In this document: positions 43,675 to 52,212 of the stretch, in pieces
Position numbering within the stretch: the first letter of the stretch is position 1
How the letters are laid out: each line of letters begins with the position of its first letter
NCBI RefSeq assembly: GCF_044788715.1
Contig: NZ_CP173170.1
Span: 4,960,001 to 5,024,000 of the forward strand
Direction: 5' to 3'
Length of the DNA stretch: 64,000 bases
DNA from: Methylotuvimicrobium sp018830325
Lineage (GTDB): Bacteria; Pseudomonadota; Gammaproteobacteria; Methylococcales; Methylomonadaceae
Translations under genes and position numbers: made by a program
Notes under the pieces: generated by a model
Database searches by the model: none
Seen by the model: the letters and a program-made list of their open reading frames with translations, nothing else
Told to the model about the DNA's origin: nothing

Positions 43675-43908
43675 GGTGCGGTCACTCGCCCGACAGGTCG
43701 CCGTGAACCCAGCACCTAAATTATCCAAGATAGTTAACTATAGCCAATGGGCTATGGAATTCATCCAGCACCTAAATTAGCCATGATATTAAACATAGCC
43801 AATGGGCTATGGAATTTAGGTGCTGGATTTAGGTGCTGGGTGAATACGTCCATGTAGGCTCGACGGCGGCTCCCTGCCGCCGACGCCTGTCGATCGAGCA
43901 ACCGCACC
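43675..43908. repeat. dispersed inverted-repeat element, family B (copy 1)
   Basis: Terminal inverted repeats GGTGCGGTCACTCGCCCGAC and (on the other strand) GGTGCGGTTGCTCGATCGAC enclose 234 bp. The inside holds the nested palindrome composite at 43708-43840, flanked by TTCA target copies. A second copy of this element is at 54139-54306 and a diverged third at 50399-50779. Confidence 0.75.
43708..43840. repeat. nested palindrome composite (copy 1)
   Basis: An outer 65-bp palindrome starting CCCAGCACCTAAATT is interrupted by a complete second copy (43764-43827). The outer copy resumes with TTTAGGTGCTGGG. The same composite in reverse orientation occurs at 50615-50746. Confidence 0.75.
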
Positions 43909-44119
43909 CGCTTCGGTTCGCATACTTTCACAGTAACCTTATATACCCTTACTATTGTCCGGTTTTGTAGGGAAGTATGATGGAAAAACGGAAATCGTTC
44001 GAGTTTTTTCGACAATAGACAAACTGAAGTTGAAAAGAAGATGAGACGAGTTGTTTCATCAAGTGACCTTAGAGGCAATAAGTTTATCGCCTCTAAGGAT
44101 TTAGGTAGCAATAAGCCGA
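43909..44119. other. short gene-free stretch
   Basis: AT-rich 210-bp gap with a possible short inverted repeat (GAGGCGATAAACTTATTGCC type) near 44070-44100, just before the 3' end of the lipoprotein gene. It may be its terminator. Confidence 0.35.
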
Positions 44120-44515
44120 TTAATTAACGACTCTATGACCGCGGTTACGTAAACAAGTGCGGAAAGCTCTTTTGAAGGCTTCCTCGGCTTCGAACCCTTG
44201 TTTAGCACCGCCGCCGAAACCGCCGGCCGCAGCGCCGATTGCAGCCCCTGTTCCGGGGCTGCCTGTAAAGGCGCCGACAACAGCGCCGCCCGCCGCACCG
44301 ATAGCGGCACCGACGCCGGTGCCGATCGCCGTTTCTTTAACAGTCCCACCTGCTGCCTGACGAGCCAATTGTTCGCATTCGTACAGGTCTTGATTCAAGC
44401 GGTAGGCATTGGGGCTATCGTAAGTATCGACCGTGGGTGTCCAGCCGGTTTGAGTTGCACAAGCGGATAGCAGCAATCCGCAGATCATGGTGATTCCAAG
44501 TGTCGATTTTTTCAT
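44120..44515 (-). CDS. glycine-zipper lipoprotein
   Basis: The 131-aa product has a lipoprotein signal with lipobox LLSAC (Cys19). Two Gly-rich helices follow (GTGVGAAIGAAGGAVVGAF and TGAAIGAAAGGFGGGA), a glycine-zipper as in small outer-membrane lipoproteins. The C-terminal part has charged residues and two Cys (YECEQLA and RTCLRNRG). Its role is probably in the cell envelope; I cannot say more. It is separate from the ABC genes upstream. Confidence 0.85.
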   Translation of the reverse strand: MKKSTLGITMICGLLLSACATQTGWTPTVDTYDSPNAYRLNQDLYECEQLARQAAGGTVKETAIGTGVGAAIGAAGGAVVGAFTGSPGTGAAIGAAAGGFGGGAKQGFEAEEAFKRAFRTCLRNRGHRVVN

Positions 44516-44586
44516 AAGCGTACCTCTTTAGTAGAGTTTATAGTCGGAGCAAAAAATAAACCTTTTTATATGAATAAAGAATGAAT

Positions 44587-44746
44587 TATCCCTTTCGCAC
44601 TTCAAATTTCGGCAGTGCCGGAGGAGGCCTCGAGGTGCTCGGTAAAGGCTTTGCCAGCATGAAGCTGGCGTAGAGACTACTTGGACGTATTTACGGCGTC
44701 CTTTGGCAGGCACCCCGAGGCCGAATTTTCATCTACGATGAGTATA
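44587..44746. repeat. family A element (copy 4)
   Basis: A 160-bp copy beginning TATCCCTTTCGCACTTC and ending GATGAGTATA, with the undisturbed GTATTTACGGCGTCC interior. It lies just after the end of the YbbP-type permease gene. Confidence 0.75.
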
Positions 44747-44752
44747 TATCGA

Positions 44753-47236
44753 TTAAAGTTCCCTTAAAACGGATACCGGGGGTTTGTCGACTACATGCCT
44801 AACTCCCCAGAAACCTGCGAGTCCGATAAAAAAACCGCTAAGCGTAGGCATGACCAACCATAGCAGAAAATTGGGTTGGTAATTTAAATGCAGCACTTCG
44901 GTATATAACGCGAAAAGCACGATTTCGGACAGACCGATCGCCAAAATGCCCGCACTAAAACCCAATAGTGCAAATTCGATTACATGTGTCTTCCTTAAAA
45001 ATTGCCGATGCGCACCTAGCGTTCGCATCAGCGCACCTTCATGAATGCGTTGGTCCAACCCGGCTTGAACCGCCGCGAACAGCACGGTAAATCCGGCCAA
45101 CAACGCGAAATATAACAAATAATTGATCGCCTGCGTCAACTGCGCCAAGATCGTTTGAAACTGCTTGAGAATTAAATCGACTTCCAAAACCGTCACGCTC
45201 GGATAGCGTTTGACCAATTCATTCAAGAAATGTTTTTGATCTTCCGGTAAATAAAAACTGGTCATCGAGGTGCTGGCAAATCCGTCCAAGGTCCCGGGCG
45301 AAAAAATCATGTAAAAATTAGGCTTCATCGTATCCCACTTAACGCTGCGAATACTGATGACTTCCGCTTGCAATTGTTCGCTGCCGATCGTAAAAGTCAG
45401 CTTGTCGCCGAGCTCCACGCCTAGACTCGAAGCCAACTTTTGTTCGATCGACACCAATCCCGGTCGTTCATCCGTCCACCACCGGCCGGATAGAATCTTG
45501 TTTTCATCGGGCACCTGCTCCGACCAGGTTAGGCTCAAGTCCCGATGCGTAGCTTGTTCGCCTTGGGAATCCTTACTGACGATTTTCTGCACCGGAATGC
45601 CGTTGATTCGGACGAGTCGTCCACGCACGATCGGATAAAAGCGGCTACCGGTAAGGCCTTGATCATCCAAATCCTGCTGAAAACCGGCCTGTTGTTCGGG
45701 AAAAATATTCAACACAAAATGATTCGGCGCCTGTTCCGGTAACTGACGTTGCCAGTCGGTCAATAAATCGTTTCTGACCGTAAAGCTCAAGGTCATCGCC
45801 ACCAGCGTGATGCTAAAGGCCAAAATCTGACTCACCGATGCCTGCCGGTTACGAATCAAACCTTGCACACCGAAACGCCAAGTTAGCGGCAAACCGGGCA
45901 ACAACTTTTGACAGGCCCAAAGGATTCCGTAAACCGCGCTGCCCAGAACGAGTAACGCAATTAGGCCGACGCCGATGATGATGCCGGTCATTTTAAAATC
46001 TTCGGTATAACGCCATATCAAAACCTCGATAATAGCAATCGCTAAACCGTAAATTAGCCAAGCCGCGGACGGTAACGGCTCCAGATCGCGGCGTAACACG
46101 CGTAGCGGCGACACCCGTTTGAGTCTCAGCAGCGGCGGCAGAGCAAAACCCAGCAGCACCGCCATACCCGTCGCAAAACCGAAAAATACCGCAAACCAGC
46201 TCGGCGAGGCGATCGTATCCGGTAACAAATCATGCAAAAGATGAAACAGCCCGGCCTGCGCAAACCAGCCAAAAAGACAGCCGATGGCACTGGCCAGCAT
46301 TCCGAGAATAAAAAACTGACTACCGTAAAGCCATAAAATTTCTTTTTGTTTCAAGCCTAAGCATCTTAACACCGCCGTGGCATCGAAATGACGCTCGCTA
46401 TACCGGCGCGTTGCGGCGGCAATCGCGACACCGGCGATCAAAATCACGACGATGCTGGACAGTCCCAAGTAACGCTCGGCCCGATTAAGCGCATTGCCGA
46501 CTTCCGGGCGGTCTTGATGAATATCCATGATGCGCTGGGACGGATTCAGCTGCGGCTTGACCCATCGATTGAATGCCATGATGCCTTGTGCTTCGCCGGC
46601 GAACTGAAAGAAATAATGCACATGGCTGCCCGGCTGTATTACTCCCGTAGCCGGTAAATCGTCGGCATGCATCATAACCCGGGGCGACAGACTGTAAAAA
46701 TCGCCGCGCTTGTCCGGCTCGTAAGTCAAGACACGGCTGACCGTCAACGCTTTTTCGCCGACCGTCAAAGCATCGCCGATTTGCAAATGCAGCGCCGACA
46801 GCACGCGTTTTTCAACCCATACCGACCCCGGCTCAGGCCCGGACGCCAATGTTTGCTCATCGCTGAAATCGGCGCCGGTGACCTTTAAAAAACCGCGTAA
46901 GGGATAACGGGGGCTAACCGCCTTCACCCCTGCCAGCAACAGTTCGTCGTTTTCGATCAAGACGCTTGAAAACTCGGCGGTTTCCGAACGAGTCAAAGCC
47001 AATTCGCCGGCTTTTTCCAACCATGCGCCGGGAATACCTTCCGGACTCGTAATTACCAAATCGGCCGCGAGAAAATCGGCGGCTTGTAAGGTCATCGTCC
47101 GATGCAGGCGATCGGCAAACAGCGTAATTGCAGTCGAACTGGTCACGGCAATAATCAATGCGGCAATCAGAATCGTGAGTTCGCCGGAACGGCTATCGCG
47201 AAACAACAAGCGTAGCGCCAGATTAAAACGCGTCAT
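44753..47236 (-). CDS. YbbP-type FtsX-family ABC permease
   Basis: The 827-aa protein has a large periplasmic loop after helix 1, two FtsX domains with four helices each, and the closing text GFFIGLAGFWGVRHVVDKPP. Typical segments are LGLSSIVVILIAGVAIAAATRRYSERHFDATAVLRCLG. Its partner is the ATPase encoded immediately upstream, overlapping its start by 4 bp. In E. coli the YbbAP pair is divergent from tesA, exactly as here. The function is envelope-related and not firmly known. Confidence 0.9.
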   Translation of the reverse strand: MTRFNLALRLLFRDSRSGELTILIAALIIAVTSSTAITLFADRLHRTMTLQAADFLAADLVITSPEGIPGAWLEKAGELALTRSETAEFSSVLIENDELLLAGVKAVSPRYPLRGFLKVTGADFSDEQTLASGPEPGSVWVEKRVLSALHLQIGDALTVGEKALTVSRVLTYEPDKRGDFYSLSPRVMMHADDLPATGVIQPGSHVHYFFQFAGEAQGIMAFNRWVKPQLNPSQRIMDIHQDRPEVGNALNRAERYLGLSSIVVILIAGVAIAAATRRYSERHFDATAVLRCLGLKQKEILWLYGSQFFILGMLASAIGCLFGWFAQAGLFHLLHDLLPDTIASPSWFAVFFGFATGMAVLLGFALPPLLRLKRVSPLRVLRRDLEPLPSAAWLIYGLAIAIIEVLIWRYTEDFKMTGIIIGVGLIALLVLGSAVYGILWACQKLLPGLPLTWRFGVQGLIRNRQASVSQILAFSITLVAMTLSFTVRNDLLTDWQRQLPEQAPNHFVLNIFPEQQAGFQQDLDDQGLTGSRFYPIVRGRLVRINGIPVQKIVSKDSQGEQATHRDLSLTWSEQVPDENKILSGRWWTDERPGLVSIEQKLASSLGVELGDKLTFTIGSEQLQAEVISIRSVKWDTMKPNFYMIFSPGTLDGFASTSMTSFYLPEDQKHFLNELVKRYPSVTVLEVDLILKQFQTILAQLTQAINYLLYFALLAGFTVLFAAVQAGLDQRIHEGALMRTLGAHRQFLRKTHVIEFALLGFSAGILAIGLSEIVLFALYTEVLHLNYQPNFLLWLVMPTLSGFFIGLAGFWGVRHVVDKPPVSVLREL

Positions 47237-47925
47237 ACCAATCTCCCGGCATCGAGTTTAATGCTGCGCCGGCAGCGTTCGGCCAAATGGTTGTCATGCG
47301 TGACCAATATGAGCGTGGTGCTGTTTTCGCGATTCAATTCGAACAATAAATCGATGATTTGTTCGCCGGTTTTACTGTCCAGATTACCGGTCGGCTCGTC
47401 GGCGAATAAAATAGCCGGCCGCGTCACGAAAGCGCGAGCCAACGCGACGCGCTGTTGTTCGCCGCCGGAAAGCTGCCTTGACGTATGATTGAGTCGATGG
47501 CTTAACCCCACCCTGCCGAGCAAATCGGCGGCCAAGTCGCGCGCATTTTTGTTGCCGCCCAACTCCAATGGCAACATCACATTTTCGACAGCGGTTAAAC
47601 CCGGCAACAATTGAAACGACTGAAACACAAATCCGATCAGCTCGTTACGTACCGCAGCCCGCCCGTCTTCGTCCATCGCCGTCAAATCGCGATCGTCAAT
47701 CGTCACGGAACCGCTTGTCGGTGTATCGAGCCCGGCCAACAAACTCAATAAAGTCGATTTGCCGGAACCGGACTCGCCGACCACCGCGAGACTCTCTCCC
47801 GGTTTGATTTGTAAATCGACCGATGCCAAGATATGCAAAGTACCGTCCGAAGTTTGCACGGTTTTACCGAGATTTTCGGTGACGATAATATTTTTTAACG
47901 TTCTTTCAGTATGAGTCTGTGTCAT
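47233..47925 (-). CDS. ybbA: YbbA-type ABC ATPase
   Basis: The 230-aa ATPase has Walker A GESGSGKST, signature LSGGEQQRVALARAF and Walker B ILFADEPTGNLDS, of the LolD/MacB-type subfamily. I chose ATG 47925; a TTG two codons earlier is also possible. The gene diverges from tesA, whose ATG is at 47924, so the two start codons share two bases. It powers the FtsX-like permease that follows. Confidence 0.9.
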   Translation of the reverse strand: MTQTHTERTLKNIIVTENLGKTVQTSDGTLHILASVDLQIKPGESLAVVGESGSGKSTLLSLLAGLDTPTSGSVTIDDRDLTAMDEDGRAAVRNELIGFVFQSFQLLPGLTAVENVMLPLELGGNKNARDLAADLLGRVGLSHRLNHTSRQLSGGEQQRVALARAFVTRPAILFADEPTGNLDSKTGEQIIDLLFELNRENSTTLILVTHDNHLAERCRRSIKLDAGRLV

Positions 47926-48526
47926 GTCCAAATTTTTGCTTGCAGTAATGATGGCGTTAGTTTCAGCGGCCGCGCCGGCTAAAACGATTGTCGTATTAGG
48001 CGATAGTATCAGCGCCGGTTACGGAATAGAAGCGGGGAAAGGCTGGGTCGATTTACTTCAGAAAAAGCTGGAGGCCGAAAAGTTCCCGCACCAGGTGGTT
48101 AACGAAAGCATCAGCGGCGATACCAGCGCCGGCGGATTGGCGCGCATCGACAGCGCGTTGGCGCGGCATAGCCCGGAATGGGTACTGCTGGAGCTTGGCG
48201 GCAACGACGGTTTAAGAGGATTGACCCCCAAACAAATGCACGACAACTTGAGCGAAATCGTCAAGCGTTCGAAACAAGGCGGCGCGCAAGTTTTACTGCT
48301 GGGCATGCGCATGCCGCCGAATCTCGGTAAACGCTATATCGAGATGTTTTATCAGGTTTATCCGGAATTGGCCAAGGAACACGACCTGACTTTCGTGCCT
48401 TTCATTCTCGAAGGCGTGGCCTTGAATCCGGAATTGATGCAACGCGATAGAATACATCCGAATGCCAACGCGCAGCCGATTATCGCCGAAAAAGTATGGG
48501 AATATTTAGGTCCGCTGCTAAAATGA
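47924..48526 (+). CDS. tesA: TesA-type multifunctional esterase/lysophospholipase
   Basis: The 200-aa product has a signal peptide (MSKFLLAVMMALVSAAA) and the SGNH motifs: GDSISAGYG with the catalytic Ser28, the segment GGND, and DRIHPN with the catalytic Asp/His. It hydrolyses acyl-thioesters and lysophospholipids in the periplasm. The start is the ATG overlapping the ybbA start. No good ribosome-binding site lies upstream; the region is ybbA coding sequence. The next gene follows after 64 bp. Confidence 0.92.
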   Translation: MSKFLLAVMMALVSAAAPAKTIVVLGDSISAGYGIEAGKGWVDLLQKKLEAEKFPHQVVNESISGDTSAGGLARIDSALARHSPEWVLLELGGNDGLRGLTPKQMHDNLSEIVKRSKQGGAQVLLLGMRMPPNLGKRYIEMFYQVYPELAKEHDLTFVPFILEGVALNPELMQRDRIHPNANAQPIIAEKVWEYLGPLLK

Positions 48527-48590
48527 CAAGCCTTATTTCGGGTTTTTACCCGGCCGATTTATTCTAAAAAATATAATAACGAGATCATCG

Positions 48591-49013
48591 ATGAATGCCC
48601 TAACTCTGGAAAAAGCCAATCAAATCATTCATGTCGCATTAACCAATGCCCGCCAACTCAACCTGGAACCGCTGACGATCGTCGTGTTGGACGGAGCCGG
48701 CCATCTCAAAGCGATGCAACGCGAAGACGGCGCCACGATGATTCGAGAACAAGTTGCCATCGCCAAAGCCTGGGGTGCGGTAAACATGGGCATGTCGTCG
48801 CGAAGTCTTGCCACCGTTGCCGAACAACGCCCCGACTTCATGAACGCGCTGATCGGCTTAGCGGGAGGTAAGGTCATGCCCGTGCCGGGCGGCGTATTGA
48901 TTCGTAATGCCGACCATAAAATTCTCGGCGCGGTCGGGATCTCCGGCGACGTCTCCGATCAAGACGAGCGTTGCGCGATCGCCGGAATCCACGCGGCCGG
49001 TTTATTTTGCTAA
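48591..49013 (+). CDS. GlcG/HbpS-family heme-binding-like protein
   Basis: The 140-aa protein has the family pattern of HbpS/GlcG (DUF336): LTLEKANQIIHVALTNAR at the start, IVVLDGAGHLKAMQREDG in the middle, and PGGVLIRNADHKILGAVGIS near the end. HbpS binds heme and takes part in redox sensing in Streptomyces; the role of the short cytoplasmic forms is not known. No signal peptide is present, so it is cytoplasmic. Its neighbours do not suggest heme. Confidence 0.8.
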   Translation: MNALTLEKANQIIHVALTNARQLNLEPLTIVVLDGAGHLKAMQREDGATMIREQVAIAKAWGAVNMGMSSRSLATVAEQRPDFMNALIGLAGGKVMPVPGGVLIRNADHKILGAVGISGDVSDQDERCAIAGIHAAGLFC

Positions 49014-49433
49014 GGGTTACCTACTCCCTTTTGATTGAAAAACCGTCTAAGAATAAAAGGTATGGAATGCGTCTATCGAGGACCGCCGTTCACCCAGCAC
49101 CTAAATTCCATAGTCCATTGGTTATGGTTAACTATCTTGGTTAATTTAGGTGCTGGGTGAATACGTCCATGTAGGCTCTATGCCAGTCCCTTACCTAGCG
49201 TTAGGTGAGGGACCGATCACCCCCGGCGCCTCCTTAAGCACTGCCGAAATTTGAAGTGTGAAAGGAATAAAAAGCGGGAACACAGAAATGGCTTTTTTCG
49301 CCAGCTTAGCGCTAACCCTCATCGCCACATGAACTCATAATAGTTATGCTCTCTTTGCATTTTTTCATTTTCTGAAGGAAAAAATAACGAATTACAGGGT
49401 TTTTCGCCATAAAGACCCCGCGGAAACAACAGC
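49014..49433. other. intergenic region with a family A fragment and palindrome
   Basis: 49030-49090 is a copy of the repeat at 3371-3430. A 65-bp palindrome follows at 49093-49157, then a reversed piece of the family A end (GAAATTTGAAGTGTG, about 49247). The last 160 bp upstream of the ligase gene have no clear feature. Confidence 0.55.
49093..49157. repeat. 65-bp palindromic element (PAL copy)
   Basis: CCCAGCACCTAAATTCC to GGTGCTGGG, a complete single copy in the family A/B fragment. Its right side continues TGAATACGTCC, as expected from the TTCA duplication. Confidence 0.75.
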
Positions 49434-50285
49434 ATGAACAAATCTAAACGTTTCAACTTAGTCCGCTTGCTGATCATCCCGATATTTTTATTTGTTTCAT
49501 GCGCTGCGGCCATTGAAAAACCGGACATCATGCAGGCCAAAGTTTTCGATCCGTCGATCGATGTCTCTGAATATTGGGTCAGCGAAAAGCTTGATGGGAT
49601 CCGGGCGCGTTGGAACGGAAAACAACTGATTTCTAAAAACGGCCATCTGCTCCATACACCCGCTTGGTTCATCGAAGACTTTCCCGATGTAACGCTGGAT
49701 GGCGAACTATGGTTGGCAAGAGGTCAATATCAGCAGACCGTTTCCATCGTTAGTCGCAAGGCCCCTCATTCCGGTTGGAAGAAAATCAAGCTGATGGTCT
49801 TCGACCTGCCTGACAACCCGAAACCCTTTTCAGAACGGGTCGCCGCAATGCGGCACATGGCACAACAACGGTATACGCCGTATCTGAATTTCATCAAGCA
49901 ATTTCGGGTCGCATCCTCCGACGAATTAAAGCAAAGACTGGATCAAATCGTGGGCGAAGGCGGCGAAGGCCTGATGCTGCATCATCAAGATAGTCTTTAT
50001 CAACATGGACGCAGCAATCGGTTGCTTAAATTAAAACCTTACGACGATGCGGAAGCGGTCGTGATCGGTTATCGGCCCGGCAAAGGACAATTTGCCGGCA
50101 AGATGGGCTCTCTTAAAGTCCGAACCGAAAACGGGAAGGAATTTTACATCGGCACCGGATTCAGCCAGCGGGAAAGAGAAGATCCGCCGCCTCTGGGCAG
50201 CCTTATTAACTTTCGTCATCAAGGCTACACCGATAAGGGCTTACCTCGTTTTGCCGTGTTCATCAGAATACGCGATGAGCCTTGA
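49434..50285 (+). CDS. exported minimal ATP-dependent DNA ligase (LigE type)
   Basis: The 283-aa protein has a signal peptide (residues 1-25, ending VSCAAA), and the nucleotidyltransferase motif SEKLDGIRARW with the AMP-accepting Lys52. Later motifs are DVTLDGELW, GEGGEGLMLHH and LLKLKPYDDAEAV, and the OB-fold domain ends it. LigE-type ligases act in the periplasm, probably on incoming DNA, and lack the extra domains of larger ligases. The gene is alone. I give no symbol because the subfamily is inferred from size and export. Confidence 0.88.
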   Translation: MNKSKRFNLVRLLIIPIFLFVSCAAAIEKPDIMQAKVFDPSIDVSEYWVSEKLDGIRARWNGKQLISKNGHLLHTPAWFIEDFPDVTLDGELWLARGQYQQTVSIVSRKAPHSGWKKIKLMVFDLPDNPKPFSERVAAMRHMAQQRYTPYLNFIKQFRVASSDELKQRLDQIVGEGGEGLMLHHQDSLYQHGRSNRLLKLKPYDDAEAVVIGYRPGKGQFAGKMGSLKVRTENGKEFYIGTGFSQREREDPPPLGSLINFRHQGYTDKGLPRFAVFIRIRDEP

Positions 50286-50398
50286 GCCTCTGTCAGCCTG
50301 CTACCTTCGCGCCGATAGCATATAGGCGCCAAATTTAACAAACGCGTCAGTCCGGCATGGATTTTCGAAATCTAAATACCAGGGATAGCAATGCTTAG

Positions 50399-50779
50399 GG
50401 TTCGGTTGCTCGATTGGCAGGTGTCGGCGGCAGGGCAGATTTTTGCTCCTCGGCAATTGCTGAGTTACATGGATGTAATGAATGCAGAAAATGCAGGAGC
50501 ATTTTTCTGCCCTGCAGTGCCCTAATACACGCCATCCATGGCGTAATGCAAAATCTGCATTCATGCCATCCTTGGCAATCAGTCGCCGACGTCAAGCCTA
50601 CATAGACGTATTCACCCAGCACCTAAATCCAGCACCTAAATTCCATAGCCCATTGGCTATGTTTAATATCATGGCTAATTTAGGTGCTGGATGAATTCCA
50701 TAAGCCATTAGCTATGGTTAACTATCTTGATAATTTAGGTGCTGGGTTCACGGCGTCCTGCCAGGCGAGTTACCGAACC
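50399..50779. repeat. diverged family B element with nested composite (copy 3)
   Basis: Ends GGTTCGGTTGCTCGATTGGC and (other strand) GGTTCGGTAACTCGCCTGGC match the family B ends. It contains the GCAGGAGCATTTTTCTGCCC module also seen at 3440 and 16340, and the palindrome composite. Length 381 bp. Confidence 0.65.
50615..50746. repeat. nested palindrome composite (copy 2, reversed)
   Basis: An outer palindrome opened after CCCAGCACCTAAA by an inner copy at 50628-50691, then closing with GGTGCTGGG. It is the reverse complement in layout of 43708-43840. Confidence 0.75.
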
Positions 50780-50927
50780 CTCGACAAAGCTCATAACTCG
50801 AGGAAGTTATTTTTCGCGAAATCCTTAGCGTCATATCCCTACGTCCGGGATAATGATGCTAATGCACTATAGAATGCCGTTCAGTTGGCGCTTATACCAT
50901 CCCCGATAAACCGCTTGAAAAATACCA

Positions 50928-51935
50928 TCATAACCCCGCATTTTTTAATAAATCCGCCATTCTGTTCAGCCCTTCTATCCCCTGTATGTCGGTTGCCTGC
51001 AACGGAATCGGGTACCTCGGTAGTTCGTTAAAGTCTTGGTCTATTTGCTGCAAGTGTATTTTTTCTTGCCGACGGCGTTGCGCCAAAAAATCACCTTCGG
51101 CTTCTTCCGGTAATATGCGGTTGACGACCAAGCCGACTAGAGGCAGCCGCTCTTGCTGCAAGATTTTTACGGTGCGTGCGGTTTCGAGAATCGGCAATTT
51201 TTCGGGCGTTAAGACAAACAGCAAGGCCGTTTGCTCGCTGTCTTGAAACAGTTCGCGGGTTCGCTGTAGCAAGCGCTGCCGGGTCAGCAACGTTTCGGCG
51301 ATAGCTTTGGTGCGTGCGTCCATACCTGCCGTGGCATGCTCTTTTGGATCGGACAGCGGATTATCGATGTCGCGCCCGGCTTTAGGCGTTAAGTGCTCGA
51401 GAACTTCAGCCAATTTTTCCGATCGTTGATTGGCGTTTAGCAAGCCCTGAGTCCAAGCGGCGATGGCCTCGGGTAGACTCAATAAACGCAAGGTATGGCC
51501 GGTCGGTGCCGTGTCGAAAATCGTCAGATCGTAGTCCTTGAGTCCCAGCGTTAGGGTATTGGCAATGCGTTCGAGCATCGCGGCTTCTTGCGCGCCCGGC
51601 GATTGACGGGTCAAGCGCATTTGCCTTTCGATCGCACCGTACATTTCCGGTCGGGTAAACCGCTTCAGTTGGGTGCTCACCCGCTCCAGATGTTGTTCCA
51701 CTTCGCGGTCGGGGTCCAACTCCAGGCCGTCTATATTGGCCGCCAGCCGGGTGATGTTGTCGCCGATCCGGCAGCCGAATGCATCGGCCAGGCTATGCGC
51801 CGGGTCTGTCGAAACCAGCAGCACTTTTTTTCCGCGCCGGCCGGCGAGTAAGGCAAGCGCCGAGGACACCGTGGTTTTTCCGACACCGCCCTTGCCGCCG
51901 ACCAACAGAATCCGCTTTTCGGTTAACAAACTCAT
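50928..51935 (-). CDS. ArsA/GET3-family ATPase, associated with CstA
   Basis: The 335-aa protein has the deviant P-loop GKGGVGKTT, the switch DPAHSLADAFG and DTAPTGHTLRLLSLP, all of ArsA/Get3. It has only one Cys, so the arsenite-binding triad and the CxxC of Get3 are absent. No arsenic gene is nearby. It is the third gene after cstA and the CC-tail gene, 4 bp from the latter. It probably inserts or energises a membrane component (inference). Confidence 0.85.
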   Translation of the reverse strand: MSLLTEKRILLVGGKGGVGKTTVSSALALLAGRRGKKVLLVSTDPAHSLADAFGCRIGDNITRLAANIDGLELDPDREVEQHLERVSTQLKRFTRPEMYGAIERQMRLTRQSPGAQEAAMLERIANTLTLGLKDYDLTIFDTAPTGHTLRLLSLPEAIAAWTQGLLNANQRSEKLAEVLEHLTPKAGRDIDNPLSDPKEHATAGMDARTKAIAETLLTRQRLLQRTRELFQDSEQTALLFVLTPEKLPILETARTVKILQQERLPLVGLVVNRILPEEAEGDFLAQRRRQEKIHLQQIDQDFNELPRYPIPLQATDIQGIEGLNRMADLLKNAGL

Positions 51936-51939
51936 CGCA

Positions 51940-52212
51940 TCAACAGCATTTGATATGGTCCAGCGGCGAGTGCTCCATGCCCATGCGCCGATGCCAGTCG
52001 TGAAAACGTTCGAGTAGGATGGGCTGTAATTCCAATGTGTAATAACTAACGGGATTGGGCACCCCCATCATTTCACTGAACACCAGCAACATAAAGAGAT
52101 CGTCCTGCTCGCGGCGGGCGCGGGCGATAGCCGCTCGATAGGGGGCGTTATAGAACGCTTCGGCATAATGATCGGCACGGTCGAACAAGGCCTTTAGTTC
52201 GTTCAATTTCAT
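51940..52212 (-). CDS. CC-tail small protein (cory-CC-star-like)
   Basis: The 90-aa helical protein ends in HIKCC just before the stop codon, a Cys-Cys end known for the cory-CC-star group. It is rich in aromatic and His residues (YYTLELQPILLERFHDWHRRM). The start overlaps the cstA stop by 4 bp. The pattern cstA, CC protein, ArsA seems to be a conserved gene neighbourhood. The Cys pair could bind metal or be modified; unknown. Confidence 0.7.
   Translation of the reverse strand: MKLNELKALFDRADHYAEAFYNAPYRAAIARARREQDDLFMLLVFSEMMGVPNPVSYYTLELQPILLERFHDWHRRMGMEHSPLDHIKCC

Noticed and set aside
43761..44111. 116-codon minus-strand ORF
   Set aside because: Much of it is translated palindrome and family B repeat sequence.
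50928..51935. Arsenite resistance ATPase
   Set aside because: The arsenite-binding Cys are missing and no arsenic gene is nearby; the context is cstA.
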